A DNA stretch of 64,000 nucleotides from Devosia sp. 67-54 (GCF_001899075.1 NZ_MKVA01000006.1:248001-312000), one strand, 5' to 3'. Counted from the first letter of the stretch, positions 8,432 to 17,524 are shown. Translations and numbers: made by a program. Notes: generated from the sequence alone by a model not told the origin.

Positions 8432-9222
8432 TGTATTTCTCCGAACGCCTCTCTCATCTCCTTGATTGCTTGGTTGATCCAATTCTGGACCGTTCTCGCC
8501 TTGGACGGACTAAGACCGAAGTAACCCGTCACAGTTGGAACTGATGGGTCTGAGTGAGTCATCGGCCATCTACGGAGCTTCCTCAGGATGAATGCCTTTC
8601 GATGGCTTTCGTCCTTAACTGCCCCGAGGAGTTCTCGCAGCCGGGAGCGGCTGGCCTGGCGGATCATCACGGCCAGCGCGCTTTCGGCATCTTCGTCTAC
8701 CAGCTTGTCGAGGGGGTCCGATCCGCTGATGGTCGTTGAGGCGGTTGCGACCATATGCGGCTTGGGTTTGTCTTTGAATTTGGGGTGTTGTTTGACCGTC
8801 TGCGTGACGATCACCCGCTTGAAGTCGACCTCGAGATACTCCGACATCCTGGTGGGCTTTTCAGGAAACAGAAGTTTCACGAGATAGACGATGACGGTTG
8901 TGGAGATCACTTCGACGTCGGTCGGACTGAATCCCCGGCTATTCCATTTCACGATCTCGCCAGCCCGCGTCATGATTTCGCGAACCAGCTTTCCCCTGAG
9001 TTCGCCCTGCCTGCCGCCGTTGCGGGCAAAGTAGACAAACGTCTGGGTCTTCCATTTGCCCGGCGCCTCAAGAAGGATGGCGCCGGTTGGGTCGATGCCG
9101 AGCACCTCGGCGATCGCGCGCTCGACGTCGTCGAAGCGGGCGTAAGGGCGCCCGTCCTCACGCGTCATGGTCAATGGCGCCGGGGTGAGTATGAGGTCAT
9201 CTGATGTCGAGAAGTCGCTCAT
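8428..9222 (-). CDS. Sigma-factor-like protein (region-4-type C-terminal HTH)
   Basis: A 264-residue protein. The last 85 residues (IRQASRSRLRELLGAV, then VTGYFGLSPSKARTVQNW) read like a sigma-70 region 4: a helical lead-in followed by a helix-turn-helix with GLSPSKARTV as turn and recognition helix. The middle (SEYLEVDFKRVIV) is similar in feel to the region-2/linker part of small sigma factors but is not convincing. It leads a coupled operon with the HTH protein and the IrrE-helicase fusion, and 157 bases separate that operon from bilA. Possible roles are a dedicated sigma factor or transcription activator for the island; a DNA-binding subunit with no polymerase contact is equally possible. 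The region upstream is AT-richer and may hold its promoter. Confidence 0.6.
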   Translation of the reverse strand: MSDFSTSDDLILTPAPLTMTREDGRPYARFDDVERAIAEVLGIDPTGAILLEAPGKWKTQTFVYFARNGGRQGELRGKLVREIMTRAGEIVKWNSRGFSPTDVEVISTTVIVYLVKLLFPEKPTRMSEYLEVDFKRVIVTQTVKQHPKFKDKPKPHMVATASTTISGSDPLDKLVDEDAESALAVMIRQASRSRLRELLGAVKDESHRKAFILRKLRRWPMTHSDPSVPTVTGYFGLSPSKARTVQNWINQAIKEMREAFGEIQ

Positions 9223-10143
9223 AACCCCTTACAAGCCGCCGCTTTGGCGAGTCGGAAATCCGTGGGAAGATTTTTTCGGGTGTAGCGGCAGGCAATTCTG
9301 CCGGTGATTTGATCGGGTCTGAAAATAGAGGCGCTACGGTCGCAAAGCGCGAAAATGCACTTAACTGCTGCGGCACTGGCGCACCGTCGCAGCAATCAAT
9401 ATAGCGATTTTGTAGTTCGAGTCCCGTGAGTAGGCGCCGAAAATACTCCGAATCCGAAGGCGTCGTTTGGAAAGGTTAGGCAAGTGGACGGACGAGGGGC
9501 AGGTTCTTCGGTCCTACACAGTGATGACGCGCGCTGGCGGACCCTCGTCCAGACCAGGGCGCACGACGACGGTGTGGCCGGGGCACGGCGGGAGTATAAG
9601 CCGGCTAGCGCGGTGCCTGCTTGGCACGAAACGATCCGGCCGATCGAAGAACTGATCAACGCACCTCTTTTTACCATCGACGATGAGGCGCTCGTCGCAA
9701 GTTGCTCGGCATAAGAGCGTCTATTTCCGATCGGGCTAAGTGAACTACGACTTGCTCGAGTTCGTGCTAGCGCCGCCGCGTATGTCGTCGCGCGCGAGGA
9801 CCGCGAAACAGTGCTGCACGACGCCGCGTCGAGGATGCCACACGCCGATTTCAGTTTTGCTCGCGGCGGACAACGCAGATGAGCATCTCAAGAGCTTGGT
9901 CGCCGAGCCATCGGGAACTCCGGACTGGGCAAGGCCGTGGCGCGCGCACTGGGACGAACAGCTTCAAGTCAGTGACAACGGATTGTCGCCCGCTTTGGAT
10001 AAGTACACAGATCAGAGCGGCATACCTTAGTTTGAAGACTATCGAATAGGGCGATGTCTGCCTTGACTTAGGCGCGATTAACGGCAGGATGCGCGCGGGT
10101 TCTAATTAAGACTTTGATGTAAGATTATTTCACCGGAAGTTCG
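9223..10143. other. 920-base divergent spacer with a possibly decayed gene
   Basis: The spacer separates the minus-strand sigma/HTH/IrrE-helicase operon from the plus-strand metallopeptidase operon, so it should hold both promoters. Plus-strand frame 1 is open from the ATG at 9484 except for one TAA at 9712, and continues to a TGA near 9897. The stretch around 9630-9880 looks protein-like (RPIEELINAPLF before the stop, YVVAREDRETVLHDAA after it), which suggests a decayed gene. A 96-codon ORF at 9740-10030 in another frame overlaps it and does not look coding. The last 80 bases before the metallopeptidase ATG are AT-rich and are the likely promoter zone. No clear operator repeats were found. 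Confidence 0.35.
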
Positions 10144-11871
10144 ATGCGGAACGTCCTGGGGACTCGTCATGGGCTGAGCGCGTTTCGAACGCTCACGATC
10201 GTCGCGCAGGATCCGTCAGTGCGGACCGCCGATGGCAAAGTCCTGCTGGCAAAAGTTTCGATACCGGCTGAGCAGTTGTTGCCCGGGCCTGCCGGATATC
10301 GCGTCAGCGTGGTGGACTATGATGCTACGCGCAATGCCCTCTACACGCCGCTCGATCTTGGGCCGGGGCTGGAAGAACCCAGCGATGCTATTGCGGCGGT
10401 CAGATCTGACCGGGCGCTGATGTCAGACCCTAGGTATCACGCACAGAATGTCTACGCGATCGTGATGCGAATCCTCGCCAGATTCGAGCTCGCTCTGGGG
10501 CGTCGGGTGCCGTGGGGATGCGCGGGCCATCAGCTCTATATTTCGCCACACGCCTTCTGCGAGCCCAACGCGTTCTATTCTCGCGAGGATTGTTCGCTGT
10601 TTTTTGGCTACTTTACGTCGTCTCAGCCTTCCGGCGAGACTGTGTATTCCTGCCTCGCGCATGACGTCGTCGCGCATGAAACCACGCACGCGCTTCTTGA
10701 TGGGTTGCGCCGTGGTTTCCTCGACCGTTCGTCGCTGGACCAGGCCGCGTTTCACGAAGGCTTCTCGGATATCGTCGCGCTCCTCTCGGTCCTATCGCTG
10801 ACGGAGATCGTCAGTACTGTTCTGGACGGGCGGCCAGAAGATCCCTTGATCCGGGCGGACCTGCTCACCAAGGAGAAGCTGAAGGAATCAACCCTTTTTG
10901 GTTTGGCCAACCAGATGGGGGAGGAGCTGTCGGGTGTCCGCGGACAAGCGCTGCGACGTTCGGTCGAACTGCCGCCCGGAAAGCGCTACGCTGACAAGAA
11001 AGAGTTCCAGGAGGAACACCGTCGCGGCGAGCTTCTCGTTGCTGCCGTGTTGAATTCGTTCCTTGAGATTTGGCTCAGGCGGCTCGAGAAGATTGGCACT
11101 ATCTCGGCGGGAAAGAAGGATCGAGGTCTTGTCGTCGAGGAGGGCGCCAGGGCCGCTGATCATCTGCTGACCATCGTCATTCGCGCAATCGACTATTGCC
11201 CTCCTGTCGACCTCTCATTCTCTGACTTCCTGTCTGCTCTCTTGACAATCGATCGAGAGGTGGTTCCCGACGACCGTTACGGCTATCGCGAGGCACTGCT
11301 CAAGAGCTTCCGAGACTATGGGGTAGAGCCTGCCCCAGATGCCGATACGGACGGCACATGGAAGAGATGGGAGCGAGAGATGATCTATAGCCGCACCCAT
11401 TTCGAGTCGATGCTCAGAGATGAGGAGGAAATGTTTCGCTTCATCTGGGAGAACCGAACGAACCTCGACCTATCCGAGCACGGACACATCGAGGTGCGAT
11501 CGGTTCGGCCGAGCATGCGCATCGCGCCCGATGGTTTCATCCTGCGTGAGACGGTTGCCGAGTACGTCCATTCAGTCACCGCGAGCGCCGAAGAACTTCG
11601 CGACGATTTTGGCATCGCGGTCCCTGAGGGCCTTCCACTATGGCGCAATATCAAGCTGGCAGGCGGGGGCACGCTCATTTTCGATGAATACGGTCAGCTA
11701 AAATACAAGGTCGCAAAGGGTCTTGTTGAATCGGAGGCAGATAAGACCCGGCAAGGGGCAAAGCTTAAGCAGCTTTTCGAGTTGGGTTTCTTCGACGGCC
11801 CCGTGGGCGACCTGCCGCTACTGGCCCAGCTGCACAGCCGCATCGGTCAGCTTCGAAGGCTCAAGTCATGA
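10144..11871 (+). CDS. Gluzincin-type zinc metallopeptidase (defence-associated, family not named)
   Basis: A 575-residue protein with a gluzincin active site: HETTH at 178-182 (two zinc-binding His and the catalytic Glu), then HEGFSD at 204-209 supplying the third ligand, Glu205. That 22-residue spacing between motifs resembles thermolysin-like (M4) and related peptidases. There is no signal peptide or membrane segment, so it probably works in the cytoplasm. Beyond the catalytic core the N-terminal 130 residues and the C-terminal 300 residues (acidic and helical) are unrecognised. It overlaps the next gene, a ComEC-like metallo-beta-lactamase protein, by ATGA, so the two are probably made together. 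A proteolytic effector or activator in a defence module is inferred from context. Confidence 0.75.
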   Translation: MRNVLGTRHGLSAFRTLTIVAQDPSVRTADGKVLLAKVSIPAEQLLPGPAGYRVSVVDYDATRNALYTPLDLGPGLEEPSDAIAAVRSDRALMSDPRYHAQNVYAIVMRILARFELALGRRVPWGCAGHQLYISPHAFCEPNAFYSREDCSLFFGYFTSSQPSGETVYSCLAHDVVAHETTHALLDGLRRGFLDRSSLDQAAFHEGFSDIVALLSVLSLTEIVSTVLDGRPEDPLIRADLLTKEKLKESTLFGLANQMGEELSGVRGQALRRSVELPPGKRYADKKEFQEEHRRGELLVAAVLNSFLEIWLRRLEKIGTISAGKKDRGLVVEEGARAADHLLTIVIRAIDYCPPVDLSFSDFLSALLTIDREVVPDDRYGYREALLKSFRDYGVEPAPDADTDGTWKRWEREMIYSRTHFESMLRDEEEMFRFIWENRTNLDLSEHGHIEVRSVRPSMRIAPDGFILRETVAEYVHSVTASAEELRDDFGIAVPEGLPLWRNIKLAGGGTLIFDEYGQLKYKVAKGLVESEADKTRQGAKLKQLFELGFFDGPVGDLPLLAQLHSRIGQLRRLKS

Positions 11872-13145
11872 AGCCAACTCAGGTAAGAATACGCGCATAC
11901 CAAGTTGGTTTCGGCGACTGCTTCCTTCTGACGGTCTTCTACGACGACGAAAGCGCAAGGCACGTGCTCGTCGACTTTGGAAGCACAGGCTTCCCGCCGG
12001 GAGTGAAGGGTAATCGACTAGCAGCAATCGCCAGGGACATTCGCGATACGACGGGCGGCAAACTCACCGCCGTGGTCGCCACGCACCGGCATAAGGATCA
12101 CATTTCGGGTTTTGCGACGAATAAGAGCAAGACTGGTGCCGGCGATATCATCGCCGCGCTCAAGCCCGAGTTGGTCATACAGCCCTGGACCGAGGATCCT
12201 GCGCTCGCACCGAAAGCTACTGGACCAAAGGTCGCGAAGGGCGGCGCGAATCTCCAGGCCCTCCATGTGCAGTCGCTCGATGCGATGCAGACAGTGGCGG
12301 AACGAATTCTTGCCGAGACGAAGGCGAGCAGGTCGCTGGTCAGGGAGACCAGGGCGGAGCTAACAGCGGTTGCGGAGGTGAACGTCAAGAACCAGTCGGC
12401 AGTCGACAACCTTAGAGATATGGTCCCCAAGTCAGGCCGAGAGTATCTCTTCTTCGGCGAGCCCACTCAGTTGCAAGACCTCCTCCCGGGGTCGAAGATC
12501 GAAGTTCTCGGCCCGCCAACGGTCGACCAGCACGCGGCCGTGGCTAAGGAAAAGGACTGGGATCCGGACGAGTATTGGCTGCGGTTCTCGGAGCAAACGA
12601 CACCGACGGGAGAAGATGGAGCTCTGTTTCCTGGCCACGTGGTCGGGCGCAAGCAGTACCGTTTCCCGATCGATTCTCGATGGCTCATTTATCGCGCCAA
12701 GCGACTGCGTGGCGAGCAGATGCAGGCGATCGTTACCAATCTCGACAATGCTCTAAACAACACGAGCGTCATTCTATATCTGCGTATTGGCAAGAAGGCC
12801 TTCCTGTTCCCCGGGGACGCTCAAGGCGAGAACTGGGAGTACGCGTTGTCGAAGCCAAATATCAGGACGATGCTTAAGAAGGTCGATGTCTATAAGGTCG
12901 GCCACCATGGCAGCCGCAACGCGACGCCAAAGACGCTTTGGGGTCTTATGACCGGATCGGACAACTCTAAAAAGGCGGAGTTCACGACGGTCATGTCAAC
13001 GATGGAAGGCAAGTATGGGGACACGGAGGAAACTGCGGTCCCACGCGGTACGCTCGTGACGGCCCTGAAGAAGAAAAGCACTCTGCACACTACTCAGGAC
13101 ATCCATGCTGAGGATCTGTATTTCGATCTCACGATTGATGTCTGA
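11868..13145 (+). CDS. ComEC/Rec2-like metallo-beta-lactamase-fold hydrolase
   Basis: A 425-residue MBL-fold protein. The zinc motif is THRHKDH (His73, His75, Asp77, His78). The other typical blocks are present: LFPGDAQGENW (metal-bridging Asp near 309) and KVGHHGSRNATP (C-terminal His). The order and the GHHGS signature match the C-terminal MBL domain of ComEC/Rec2, but there are no membrane helices, so it is a free-standing cytoplasmic enzyme, probably acting on nucleic acid or a nucleotide. About 200 extra residues sit between the first and later metal motifs, including a long helical segment. Its ATG lies in an ATGA overlap with the metallopeptidase; the helicase gene starts 38 bases after its stop. 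MBL plus protease pairs occur as effectors in some defence operons (for instance next to Avs/STAND proteins), but no NTPase sensor is present here. Confidence 0.83.
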   Translation: MKPTQVRIRAYQVGFGDCFLLTVFYDDESARHVLVDFGSTGFPPGVKGNRLAAIARDIRDTTGGKLTAVVATHRHKDHISGFATNKSKTGAGDIIAALKPELVIQPWTEDPALAPKATGPKVAKGGANLQALHVQSLDAMQTVAERILAETKASRSLVRETRAELTAVAEVNVKNQSAVDNLRDMVPKSGREYLFFGEPTQLQDLLPGSKIEVLGPPTVDQHAAVAKEKDWDPDEYWLRFSEQTTPTGEDGALFPGHVVGRKQYRFPIDSRWLIYRAKRLRGEQMQAIVTNLDNALNNTSVILYLRIGKKAFLFPGDAQGENWEYALSKPNIRTMLKKVDVYKVGHHGSRNATPKTLWGLMTGSDNSKKAEFTTVMSTMEGKYGDTEETAVPRGTLVTALKKKSTLHTTQDIHAEDLYFDLTIDV

Positions 13146-13183
13146 GATCAGACACGCGACGTTCGCCTGAGGGGTGCAAATAG

Positions 13184-15427
13184 GTGAAGCGCTTCGAGCC
13201 CTTTCATGGCCATTATCCAAAGTCTGTTCGCGCTTGGGTGAATGCACGTCGCTGGACGAAGTTTCGGGAAATTCAGCGCCTGGCGATCGAGAGTATTCCG
13301 ATTGATCCTGACAGCCCGATTCCAGACCTAGTTCTCGAAGCGGAGACTTCGAGTGGGAAGACCGAAGCGGCATTTCTGCCACTTATGGCTCGTCTGGAAA
13401 ACAATCGGCAGCCAAAATCCGGCTTTGCCATCTTGTATGTCAGTCCCCTGAGAGCGCTGATCAACGACCAGATGACTCGAATTGGTCCTCTGGCCGAGGC
13501 CGTTTCTTTGAAGGCCCACGGGTGGCACTCGGACATCAAGATCTCGAGCAAGAAGGCTGCTCGAGCAACGAGGAGTGGTGTCCTGCTCACGACACCGGAG
13601 TCACTTGAAGCGTTTGCTATCGGGGCGAGTGAAGAAGGCTCCATGTTCGACGCTCTGACGAGTATTGAGTGCGTTGTTATCGACGAACTCCATGCCTTTT
13701 TTGACAGCCCCCGCGGGCGGCACCTGCAGTCCTTGCTACACAGGCTTGAGCTCCTATCGCGCCGGAAGATTCCACGTATCGGCTTGTCGGCGACTTTGGG
13801 CGATGCGGATCGCAGTGCGGCGGCCGTGCTGCGCCCCGAGGACTATGCGGCGGTCAAGGTCATCCGTTCATCTGGAGAGGAGGCGAGGCCCGCGACGATC
13901 AGACTAAGGGCGTTTGTCGACCCGGATGAGAAACGAATCGAAGGCGATGAACCGGCCGAGGAGATCGTCGACCTCATCGCACGGCGGTTAATCGAGGACT
14001 TTTCCGCAGACAAGCGAGGGCTGGTCTTTGCGAATTCGCGCGCGACGGTTGAGCACCTCGTGGAACGCTGTCAGGCCGAGGCCGGACCGACCGGGATCCG
14101 CTTTGAACCGCACCACTCGTCAATTCCTGCCGCCGATCGTCGCAAAGTTGAGGACTGGATGCGCGGGGAGGGCACCGATGCCCCGGCCCGGATGGTCGTC
14201 GTTGCTACCAACACGCTTGAACTTGGAATAGACATTGGTCGAGTCGAACGAGTGGTCCAAATCGATCCGACCTTCACCGTCTCAGCGTTACGCCAGCGTG
14301 TGGGGAGGTCCGGACGACGCGGCGATTCCCACCCTACCGGTCTATTGTATTTGCGGGAGGGGCGCGTGACTGAGGCCTCGCACCCCTTGGATCGGTTGCG
14401 GCTACGGACCTTTCAGTCGGCGGCGACTGCCCAACTTTCGATGGAAGGTCAATTTGAGCAGCCGAACGCTGCCGACCTTCAACTATCGACGCTCTTTCAT
14501 CAGGTAATCTCATGGGTGAGGCAGGCGACCTTTGCGACCACCGCCGAGCTCTATGATGGCCTGATCGAGAGTGGGCCGTGGCGCGCAACTCGGAACGTGA
14601 TCAGTCCGAGCTTCTTTGCTCGGTTCCTCGAAACCATGGCAACGGGCGAGAGCCGAGCGATCGAGGTTGTTGAGACCAGCTGGCAGCTGGCGGACACGCC
14701 AAGAAATAAGCGGCATGCTTTTACGGTCTTCAGCAGCCCTCCCGAATACATCGTCTCGGCCGGCGGCGTAGTGATTGGTCGGTTGCCGATGACAGTCGCG
14801 TATCGCGTTGGAGACACGTTTGTTCTCAACCGGGGCCGGTGGCGCGTTGTCAATGTCAGCGACGAGCGACGAGCGCTCACCGTAACCAAGGCACCGACGG
14901 CCGGTGCTCCAAGGTTTGGAGGCTCTCCACAAACGCCTAGCGGCGTAGTCAACCAGCGGATGCTGCAACTCTACAGGGGCAAGGATGTCTCAGCGCTCTC
15001 TGAAGAAACATCGTTCCAGAGTTTGGTTGATGAGGGACGGCAGGCATTCCGCGATCTCAAACTAGACACGCAGCGATTGCTCGTGGCCGGCAAGGACGTC
15101 CTAATCTTTCCGTGGCGAGGCGCTCGCGCCTTGACGACCCTCACGCTGATGCTGCGCCGGGAGGGGCTGCGGGCGTCGGCTTCGAACTTCGCCGTGCTTG
15201 TCGAGGGAACTGACGTTGGCGAGGTGGTCCGAGTACTAGGCCGGTTGGAGTCGGAAAAACTACCTGAGCTTGACGAGCTCGCCCGGGAAGCTCGTCAGTT
15301 GCGGAGCGACCGTTTTGACCGCAGCCTCATTCCCTACCATCAGAGGCTGGCGTTCGCGCACCGCCATCTTTCAGGTGATCGATTCGCGGAGTTGGTGAAG
15401 GAATTGATCAAGCGGTCGGGACTCTAG
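13184..15427 (+). CDS. Lhr-like DEAD/DEAH-box superfamily 2 helicase
   Basis: A 747-residue SF2 helicase. The first RecA-like domain has Walker A AETSSGKTEA (about 53-62), LYVSPLRALIND, TTPES, motif II DELH (167-170) and motif III GLSATLG. The second has a long motif IV-VI region ending in TNTLELGIDIG and QRVGRSGRRG, the signature of the Lhr family. The C-terminal 300 residues follow the Lhr-type winged-helix/beta arrangement only loosely. It starts with GTG preceded by GAGGGG, 38 bases after the MBL gene, so it is probably the third gene of that operon. It faces the nuclease gene tail to tail. A second, quite different Lhr-like helicase lies in the chromosomal part (34016-36595). Confidence 0.83.
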   Translation: MKRFEPFHGHYPKSVRAWVNARRWTKFREIQRLAIESIPIDPDSPIPDLVLEAETSSGKTEAAFLPLMARLENNRQPKSGFAILYVSPLRALINDQMTRIGPLAEAVSLKAHGWHSDIKISSKKAARATRSGVLLTTPESLEAFAIGASEEGSMFDALTSIECVVIDELHAFFDSPRGRHLQSLLHRLELLSRRKIPRIGLSATLGDADRSAAAVLRPEDYAAVKVIRSSGEEARPATIRLRAFVDPDEKRIEGDEPAEEIVDLIARRLIEDFSADKRGLVFANSRATVEHLVERCQAEAGPTGIRFEPHHSSIPAADRRKVEDWMRGEGTDAPARMVVVATNTLELGIDIGRVERVVQIDPTFTVSALRQRVGRSGRRGDSHPTGLLYLREGRVTEASHPLDRLRLRTFQSAATAQLSMEGQFEQPNAADLQLSTLFHQVISWVRQATFATTAELYDGLIESGPWRATRNVISPSFFARFLETMATGESRAIEVVETSWQLADTPRNKRHAFTVFSSPPEYIVSAGGVVIGRLPMTVAYRVGDTFVLNRGRWRVVNVSDERRALTVTKAPTAGAPRFGGSPQTPSGVVNQRMLQLYRGKDVSALSEETSFQSLVDEGRQAFRDLKLDTQRLLVAGKDVLIFPWRGARALTTLTLMLRREGLRASASNFAVLVEGTDVGEVVRVLGRLESEKLPELDELAREARQLRSDRFDRSLIPYHQRLAFAHRHLSGDRFAELVKELIKRSGL

Positions 15428-15602
15428 CTGGCGATGCCGACAACCTGCAGCGTCGTCCCGAGTTTGTTGAAACTGTTGCCAGCGGAAGATAGCAGCGCGC
15501 TCAGCTGCCGCATACGGCCCACCTGCGCGGTTGACTTGGTTGCCCGGTGACTGTCGACTGCCTTTGTCCAGGTCGCCTCCGTTATGCGTGGTTGCAGGAT
15601 GA
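15428..15602. other. Gap between convergent helicase and nuclease genes; possible short minus-strand ORF
   Basis: The gap between two converging genes is read almost throughout by one minus-strand frame from just after the nuclease stop to a TAG at 15424. Its predicted peptide (about 58 residues, including HRATKSTAQVGRMRQLSALLSSAG) looks like real protein, but the frame has no ATG; GTG and ATG occur only halfway, and CTG would be the first start-like codon. It could be a small third component read by coupling, or the remnant of a gene. No terminator hairpin stands out. Confidence 0.3.
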
Positions 15603-17399
15603 TTACGCTCCTTCGTCCATTGGCCGAAGCTTGTCGAGTTCGGTGCAGAACTTTGCGCGGTTAGTCGCCGTACCGTCCTGACGCCACACTAGGTCCTTGT
15701 TTCGATCGGTGGTTCGGTCGTTGATCCCCTGGATGAGGAGACCGTGGTCGAAGTTGCGCAGGTTCTTTGTCGCCTGGCTGACAACCTCGGAGAATGGCGT
15801 GACGCTGATCGTCGTTGCGCTTCCCGTCTTTGTTGCTTTGACGTGGATGAACGTCACAAGCTTGCGGTTGGAGCTGAGAGCGATGAAGTCGGCGATTTCT
15901 CCCGATCCATCGTCGCACAATAGCTGCCAGTCATTGACTGGGTGCGAGGCGGTGCTGATGAGATCGGCTATGTTGTTGCGAACGTAGCAGAATAAGGAGT
16001 CACTCTTTCCGATCAGCTCGGGTGCGTAGACCATCTTGCCCTTGCCGCCGCGCTTGGTCGGTTTCTCATCCCGCAGCTTGTACTTCTTGCCGTCAGCCGC
16101 GGGCGCGAACTTCTTCCACTGCCAGTTCTCAAAAATCACGTCGTGGAAGCGCATCGCGTATAGAACGCTGTTTTGCACAACGTGACCTGAGCCATAACGA
16201 AGCGTGAGATTGGTGTTGCGCTTCATAAGGGACTTGTCGAGCGCAACCATCCGTTCGTCGGCCTTGTCAACCTCATAGCTAAGGACGCGATGCAATATCT
16301 CGACCGAGGTGTCGGTACGTCGGACAGGCTCAAACCGAATTGTCGCAAGCAGGATGCTGTCAAAATACGCACCTGCGATAATCTCAGAGGGGCGTGCCTT
16401 GGCGGTCTCTGCCTCGTTGACGACGAACGATCCGCGCCTCTGCCATTCGTCGAGCAGGACCGGCTCGGAGATCTCGCCAGTCAAAAGCTCCGTTTCCTGA
16501 GTCGTCGGAGCCTCATAGCCTACGTCGAATCCGTCGCTCAGTAGCGGAAGGCTCGCGGTTACAGCCGGTTTTGCGACCACCGGAAGGCCTGCACGTTCGA
16601 GGTCCGCAACCGTCTTGGGATCGGCAATTGCCGTCCGGATCGCCTTTACCAATGATTTCAGTTCATCGGCAAACTCGTCGAAGGTCTTCGTCGACTTGGT
16701 CCATAGGGTCCCCTTCGCATGTGAGACGCCGATGCGAGCAATTTCGCCGCTGGCCTGGGGCACTTCGCTGATTGCGGCGGAGTACAAGAATGTTTGGTCA
16801 TCGAAATGGTCGAGCGCGTATCTGAGGTTCGGGCCACTGAGCACTTTCCGATCGGCTTTCAATTCCGTCGGCACGTGCAGCCCATCCAGCCAGGCGCTCT
16901 TGGTCCGTCCCTTAACGAACGCATTTTCGAGCGTTTCACGATCGATTGGTTCCGCTGTTCTTGAAAGTGAGATCGTTTTCCGATCGTCGCCTGCCGAACC
17001 GAAGGAGATCAACTCGACCAGTCTCTGTCGCATAGAGTCCTGGCTCGCGAAAATTCCCAAGTGCTCCCCGTGTACCGCAATGACATAGAGGTGATGTTGG
17101 GTATCGATAGGGTCACCTGAGGGGGTCGAACCATCTGAGCCGTTGGTAGCGAGGTCATCCCGACGATACCAAGCCGGCGGCCTATCGATGCGATACCAGC
17201 CACCGAGGGCCGTCACCCCACCCTTTGCATATTCTTCGAGTTCGGTGACTTCCCGGTCGTCTATCGTCACTGGACGCGTTGGAAGCGTCGTCGCGAGTTC
17301 GGGCAGTTTTGAATTCAGTTCGCGCGCGAGAGCTTCGGCCCCGGTGGCATGAAAAAGCGACAGCGTTACGTGGGGTCGGGTATTTCCAAAGCGGAGCAT
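15603..17399 (-). CDS. Large protein with C-terminal PD-(D/E)XK-like nuclease domain
   Basis: A 598-residue protein whose C-terminal 110 residues look like a restriction-endonuclease fold. The key segment is GEIADFIAL (Glu501, Asp504), a turn, then VTFIHVKATKTG, which gives D-(x14)-HVK with Lys521. The position usually occupied by the E of E-x-K is His, a known variation among these nucleases but one that leaves activity unproven. The first 480 residues are unrecognised, Arg/Lys/Asp-rich, and contain repeated aromatic motifs. No membrane segment. It is transcribed towards the helicase operon, not with it, so it may be a separate single-gene defence system or a component of the metallopeptidase-MBL-helicase module. 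ATG at 17399; its upstream ribosome-binding site is weak. Confidence 0.6.
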   Translation of the reverse strand: MLRFGNTRPHVTLSLFHATGAEALARELNSKLPELATTLPTRPVTIDDREVTELEEYAKGGVTALGGWYRIDRPPAWYRRDDLATNGSDGSTPSGDPIDTQHHLYVIAVHGEHLGIFASQDSMRQRLVELISFGSAGDDRKTISLSRTAEPIDRETLENAFVKGRTKSAWLDGLHVPTELKADRKVLSGPNLRYALDHFDDQTFLYSAAISEVPQASGEIARIGVSHAKGTLWTKSTKTFDEFADELKSLVKAIRTAIADPKTVADLERAGLPVVAKPAVTASLPLLSDGFDVGYEAPTTQETELLTGEISEPVLLDEWQRRGSFVVNEAETAKARPSEIIAGAYFDSILLATIRFEPVRRTDTSVEILHRVLSYEVDKADERMVALDKSLMKRNTNLTLRYGSGHVVQNSVLYAMRFHDVIFENWQWKKFAPAADGKKYKLRDEKPTKRGGKGKMVYAPELIGKSDSLFCYVRNNIADLISTASHPVNDWQLLCDDGSGEIADFIALSSNRKLVTFIHVKATKTGSATTISVTPFSEVVSQATKNLRNFDHGLLIQGINDRTTDRNKDLVWRQDGTATNRAKFCTELDKLRPMDEGA

Positions 17400-17524
17400 T
17401 GTGGACCGTCAAAGGAGCAAAGTATCCGATGACCCTAATCTGCTGGGGGAGAAGGTCAAGGTTCCAGTCCTCGGATGCAAGTATGTGAGAGGCGCGCTTG
17501 TCGTCGCTCGAGGATAGTCAGGGC

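Noticed and set aside
9415-9425. GTTCGAGTCCC, like a tRNA T-loop, in the island spacer
   Set aside because: No acceptor stem, anticodon arm or 3' CCA context can be folded around it; probably chance or at best an old attachment-site scrap.
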